Source: Mytilisepta virgata (lineage: Eukaryota > Mollusca > Bivalvia > Mytilida > Mytilidae). From it: a DNA stretch of 64,000 nucleotides. Made by a program: the position numbers and the translations under genes. The notes beneath the pieces are model-generated. The model was not told the DNA's origin, did no database searches, and was given only the letters and a program-made list of their open reading frames with translations. This document shows positions 59,406 to 64,000 of this stretch, piece by piece; within the stretch, counting starts at the first letter, position 1, and each line of letters opens with the position of its first letter. The stretch covers positions 103,516,513-103,580,512 of the forward strand of contig CM051521.1 of NCBI GenBank assembly GCA_028015205.1, written 5' to 3'.

Positions 59406-61125
59406 CTATGTGGTTTATATATAAGAAAAAGCATAGATAGACAGATATTTCAATTCTAAGGGAGTGGTTCCTTATAAATTGAAAATGACAACAGTAAAGC
59501 ACCGTTTTAAGAAACATGATCGACATAAGCCAGAACATTACATGTCTGCTAATATACTAAGTATAGTTTTGAACTTGTCAGAAAAAGCCGCTTATAAGCA
59601 GCTAGATTTTTTGTTTTTGTTTTGTTTTTTAATTCTAATATGGATTCAGAGATTCTTTTCTACTAATACCTATCGTATTCATTTAAAAGATCTTACTAAA
59701 TCTAAAGCAGCGGAAGATCTATATATATGTATGGTTGTTTAGACCTACGAAAAGCTTGAGTACGATTTAACATAGCATTCCTTGTGAAAATTGAAAATTT
59801 TTGGAGATCTTTCTGTGTCATGGTTTTAAATTTTAATTGCCAAACAGAAAACAAAATTTTTAGTTTTAAAACTCCTAAGTATATGTGTCAAATATCTTAG
59901 TATGATAATTTACCAATTTTCGTCGGGTGAACTTAATTTCAACATCCTTATCAAGTTTTATATAGATATAAGCTCAGTGTAAACTTGCAGTCTATAGAAA
60001 AACTCTTTTACAAAGTTATTGTATGCCTAATCATGTTGGTATGAAGGTTTAACAAGAATAACGAAAGGTGACTTAGATTATTTTACATTTACACCAAAGA
60101 AAATGTGTCACACTTGAAACATTTGAGAAACTTGGTTTTGTCCATGTTCATATATTATTCTATATTGATAGTAAAAAATGCCCAGAATATTTACAGTATA
60201 ATTTCTATAGAAGACTGTCATCATATAGAACCAAATCTGGTAACATGAATTTTTGCATACCCACTATAAAAGGATGTGAATCGACAACTTTTTTTCCATA
60301 ATTGTACTTTAGTAATATAAGTAGGATTTCACTGTCTGAATAAGTTAAATATTGTAATAATAAAAAAAGCTTCTAAATTGGTGCTAAAAATGTTTTGGTT
60401 GATAATTCAGATATAAAAAAATGTTTTAACATATTTTACACATACTTTTTTATTTGTGGTACCTCAAGTCCCCTTTTCTTTTTTCGTGTTTTTAGTTTTT
60501 CATACATTTAATTCAACATGGACCCTTTGAGTCAATATAATGACGCACTGCAAATAACCTTCGTGACTTTAGTGGGTTATTCGGTGCTAAGCAAAACATC
60601 AGATCCATACTATTATCTATAGTCACCCTGTATTTAACACATATTTACTTGAAATTTGTTCAAAATTTCGTTTGTCGACAGATAATACTGTCTATTTTGA
60701 TATCAACTGTATCTTATCATTGTTGTAACGTCTAATTTGCCCTTTTACTAGATAAATGTTATTATTATATTTAGATAAAACCCTTCAAAAGGATTATTCT
60801 GTAAAATCTTCTGAGGCTGAAATATATTAAGATTTAATTTCAAATATAACATACAAAGCTTAACCTTAACAAACATAGCCACCGTAACTAACAATGTTTT
60901 CTGATTGGTTGAAATAAAACTCTGAAACTGCCTAGCTGAATGAACTGCAACTTCAAAAGAACTATCTGTAGAAGGCCTTTTTTCATTTTGGAATTTGTAA
61001 AATTCTCTTAATCATTTGCATATATTTCAAAACAAGTCCCGTTTCAGAGTTGCTAAATATCAACATTTTTGTTAACAAGACGGCCGTTTGCAATTCTTCA
61101 AAATTTTTCTTTTTAATTTCACCAG
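59406..61125. other. No gene confidently seen
   Basis: A 92-codon + frame (59464-59742) begins with a basic peptide (KMTTVKHRFKKHDRHKPEHY) then a hydrophobic run. No family or support. The rest is AT-rich. Confidence 0.35.
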
Positions 61126-61253
61126 TTGGAAAGAATGAAAGTTTCAGGCGAGTCATACAAGCTAGTGATTTGATACAAGTAATGTTTGACGTTATTTACT
61201 CCGATATTTATAAATTGTACATACATGTATATGATTTTGATAATGAATTTTAA
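61126..61253 (+). CDS. Possible terminal exon (weak)
   Basis: A very good acceptor (pyrimidine tract TTTTTCTTTTTAATTTCACCAG, ending 61125) is followed by 42 open codons (GKNESFRRVIQASDLIQVMF and on, to NEF) and a stop. AATAAA lies 135 bp downstream at 61388. The peptide matches nothing I know, and no upstream partner exon was found within the window. It may be fortuitous. Confidence 0.2.
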
Positions 61254-61789
61254 ATATTTATGCAATTATGAATTTGTTTTATTTGTTTCTTTTATATAAT
61301 GTTTTATGATATTTAACAGTTAAAAGTGTTACTTTCAATTTTTGAATAGATGTCAATCTGAATTCGTGATATCATATGAAAATTGTAAATAAAAATATTT
61401 CAGTGATTAAAGTTGTTTTTTTTTAGTTATAAACGCCAACAAGTAATAATGCCATTTTTATGTAAGCTTTGGATTTAGGCATATTTTTTGCTTTATTTTT
61501 AAATGTTTTAATTTAAACTGCGGTGAGATTTAAAATTTGTAACTAACAGTAAATCAGTCACTTCTTCTTGGTTTTTTTTTCGTACTGTTTTATTTCAATA
61601 CTTGCCATCGTCTGATTGCAGTTAAATTTTTAAAGGTTGTTAGAAGGAAATAATCAAAATATAGGTAAAGAAATACCGAAGCTATAAAATTGAGGAGAAA
61701 AGACCAGGCCAATCCGTGAGTAACAAATACTACAGATACATGAATGAAAAAAAACAACACATAACAAACCAAAGAGAAACAAGGGAAAT

Positions 61790-61935
61790 AGCACAAAACT
61801 CAAAGCACACACAATGTTAACGCCCAATAAACCTGAAGTGGCAGCGGTTGTCCTGAAGGGTAAGTATTTCGATATCCATTAACGCCATCCGTTACATTAT
61901 AGCCGATTAAATCCGAATAGGTGTCAATTCTAGAA
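61790..61935 (-). repeat. Diverged RT element 3' tail, minus strand
   Basis: GGTTGTCCTGAAGGGTAAGTA, CATTAACGCCATCCGTTACATT and GATTAAATCCGAATAGGTG are a diverged version of the tail words GGTGCTCCGGAAGGGTAAGC, CGGCACCCGTCGTGAAGTTC and GTCAATCCGGTGG at 3210-3295. This is a related but older subfamily. Confidence 0.5.
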
Positions 61936-62690
61936 TGAGGTGAAAACTTAACTGAAGATATTAGCAGATTGAATCGCATTGACGACCTTAAATGTGTGGC
62001 GGTTGTTCATTCACTTTTAAGTTCACTGGGATCGATCAGATCCGGATAAATTATGAAATGAGATTACATAATCTTTAAAGCGGGAATTTAAATTATAAAG
62101 GACTGTGATAGTTTCTTTTTCTCTCTACCTCTCTATAGTAAAGCTTGTAAATTTAGCGTCATACGAAATAAGAACAGATCGGCCAAAAGCGGTGCACAAT
62201 TTGTCCTTTCTGGAATTCCGGTATTCTGATGAAAATTTGTTCGAAGTACTGCTTGTTAGAATAAAAATCAGTAGGTATACCTCTTTATTCCTTTTTAGTC
62301 CAGAAGCACTGGTGGTTTCGATAATGTAAAACATATTTTAGTTGATCATGTTGAAGGGGGAAATCAGATGTCTTGTTTCTGTTGTCGCAGACAAGGCTAC
62401 TACCTCTAGAAGAGAGCTATTCCTGCAAGGATTGAGTGTTTTAATAAGAAAATAAATTTGTAATTTATTAATATATTTATATAGACATATTCAATCGGCT
62501 TAACTTATCGCCATTTGCCATTTTGGTCAAACTATTCGTATAATTGCTAGTATAAAAAACAACGTGTATTCAAATCAACGACAACGCAATAATTGATAAG
62601 CTCGGAGTCAATTTTCATTGAACTCTAGCATTTTTTATGTGAAATCAATGTATAATTCACATCAGTTTAAATATATATAAAGTGACTGCA
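61936..62690. other. No gene seen
   Basis: AT-rich. Short frames on both strands at 62105-62334 without domains. Confidence 0.4.
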
Positions 62691-62694
62691 GGCA

Positions 62695-62805
62695 ATTGTG
62701 CTCAAGGCTTTAAATATTGGAAACCAAAGCAATAATATAAAATGTTGAGAAAAAAAATTCCAAAAATGACAAAATGACGAAAAAGGTAAGGCCAAAACCA
62801 AATAC
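62695..62805 (+). repeat. Dispersed repeat E, copy 2
   Basis: TTGTGCTCAAGGCTTTAAAT, then AAAATGACAAAATGACGAAA...GGCCAAAACC, follows the same order as 32260-32365. Confidence 0.45.
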
Positions 62806-62890
62806 AGTTTTTTGTTGAATGTTAGAAAATCCATAAATTTTAATATGATGTCCTTTTATTTTCAAATTTGAAATAAGATGATTTAACACT

Positions 62891-64000
62891 AAACTAGAAG
62901 CCCCCCCAGGAACCTGTATCGGTCACCTGGATTCAATTTGCAAATTGACACCCATAAAAGCACATACATCTAAGAAACAAAAGTCCAGATTATTGGACAT
63001 AAACCTGAGAGAGGAAAATCTAATAACCATGCCTGCCAAGTCTGGTTCCAATAGGCTTAGTGCTTTCAGACAAAAAGATTTTTCAACGAATTTTACATAG
63101 GGTCCTATGTTACAATAGGTTTGGTTGTGGTGCCCATCTTTGTAGGCATTCCGGGTCATCGGACAGAATTCTGAAAGAGGACTACATACGAACCATTTCT
63201 ACCAACTTTAATTGCAATTGGCTCAGTGGATTCAGACAAGAAGAGTTTTAAATGATTTTGCCATAGGCTCCTATAGTAAACTAATTTTTGCTGTGGAGGG
63301 CAACTTGGTTGTCAGTCCCAGTTATTGGACATATTTCTGAAAGAAGACAATCTAAGTTTGGTTCCAATTGGTTCAAATTTTTTTAAATGAATTTTCCCAT
63401 AGGAAAATTCCCCTATGTTAAACTAAGTTCGGCTGTGGCGACCATCTCTATTGACAGTCCGGGCCATTGAAGGACCATTCCTGCGAAACTTTGGTTCCAA
63501 TTGGCTCAATGGTTTCAGACAAGAAGATTTTTGAATGAATATTCCCGGAGGTTACTATGTTAAACTAAGTTCGGCTGTGGCGGCCATTTTGGTAATATTC
63601 GGGGTCATTGGACACAGTTTTATTATGTTCATTTCGAATAATTGCATATGTCAATCTGTTAAAATAATTTCTAAAAATTGCATCAAATATCTGATTTTAC
63701 CCGGTACTTTTCAGCCAGTATTTCAAAATGTTAAAACTTGATCAAAGCTTTTGTGGGAAGTTTGGTTCCACCTGGCCACGTAGTTCCATAGCAAAAGATT
63801 TTTAAAATTCATCCCCTTTTTCTATTTTTAGTAACAGCAGCCATGTTGGTTGGAAGTCGGGAATGCCTGACATTGATTTGGAAGGGGGCCACCCAAGGAC
63901 CATTCCACCAAAAGTTTGGTCCCAATTGGCCCAGTAGTTTCGCGGTTTCAATAGAGATTTGTGATTAAAGTTTCACTTCTCTGGTACAGATTTTGTCATT
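62891..64000 (+). mobile_element. Family C element, copy 7, cut by the window edge
   Basis: Left end AAACTAGAAGCCCCCCCAGG, GTATCGGTCACCTGG. The hairpin GGCTCTCAAGAGCC of other copies is mutated here. At least five units of the copy-1 subtype follow (CCTATGTTAAACTAAGTTCGG, GGCGGCCATTTTGG), then the 'TTTTTAGTAACAGCAGCCATG' unit at 63825. The ACGACGGACGCC end lies outside the window. Confidence 0.75.

Overview
The window looks like nuclear DNA of a bivalve mollusc, most probably a mussel (Mytilus-type). This is inferred from the AT-rich base composition, long repeat-filled introns with GT-AG junctions, tandem-core elements like the bivalve 'pearl' repeats, two tRNA-derived SINEs, and many broken copies of one reverse-transcriptase element. 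There are no bacterial-style operons, and almost none of the short ORFs is a gene by itself.

The main content is one split gene on the + strand, 13171-56167 (about 43 kb). I assembled nine exons by hand from splice sites and reading frame (61, 192, 90, 162, 117, 168, 147, 88 and 277 nt). They join without a break into a 433-residue type I membrane protein. It has a signal peptide, an N-terminal module with an FWIGA motif, a cysteine-rich middle, a compact C-type-lectin-like domain with the canonical four cysteines, one transmembrane helix, and a 92-residue tail. The tail carries an ITIM-like IVYEDI, a YSDL, a C-terminal YQDP and an RRAS basophilic kinase site. This is the layout of an immune-type signalling lectin receptor. 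Exons 2-7 are all bounded by phase-1 introns, so any of them can be skipped or duplicated without a frameshift. A candidate last exon at 1451-1655, with the same phase-2 tail junction and a basic start, may be the end of a related upstream gene.

Region by region: 1-156 (-) is the edge of a Cys-x2-Cys coding fragment that runs out of the window. 2.5-8.5 kb holds repeat A, two head-to-head reverse-transcriptase pseudogenes and a pearl-like element (B). 11.7-12.1 kb is a SINE. Intron 1 (13.2-21.5 kb) has a nested cluster of repeat A, a short TIR element, a second B element and a third RT copy. Intron 2 holds a broken tyrosine recombinase, an uncharacterised coding remnant and a 4.4-kb PIF/Harbinger-like element with TAA target-site duplication, which contains a family C element. 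Intron 3 holds a fourth RT relic, a 1.75-kb family C element with an exact 166-bp tandem core, and another C element. Introns 4-8 contain further C elements, RT tails, hairpin elements, a poly(A) SINE and local duplications. After the gene, 57-64 kb is again repeats (B, a 180-bp direct repeat, RT tail, C).

All splice sites and domain calls come from reading the sequence. No database search or RNA evidence was available.
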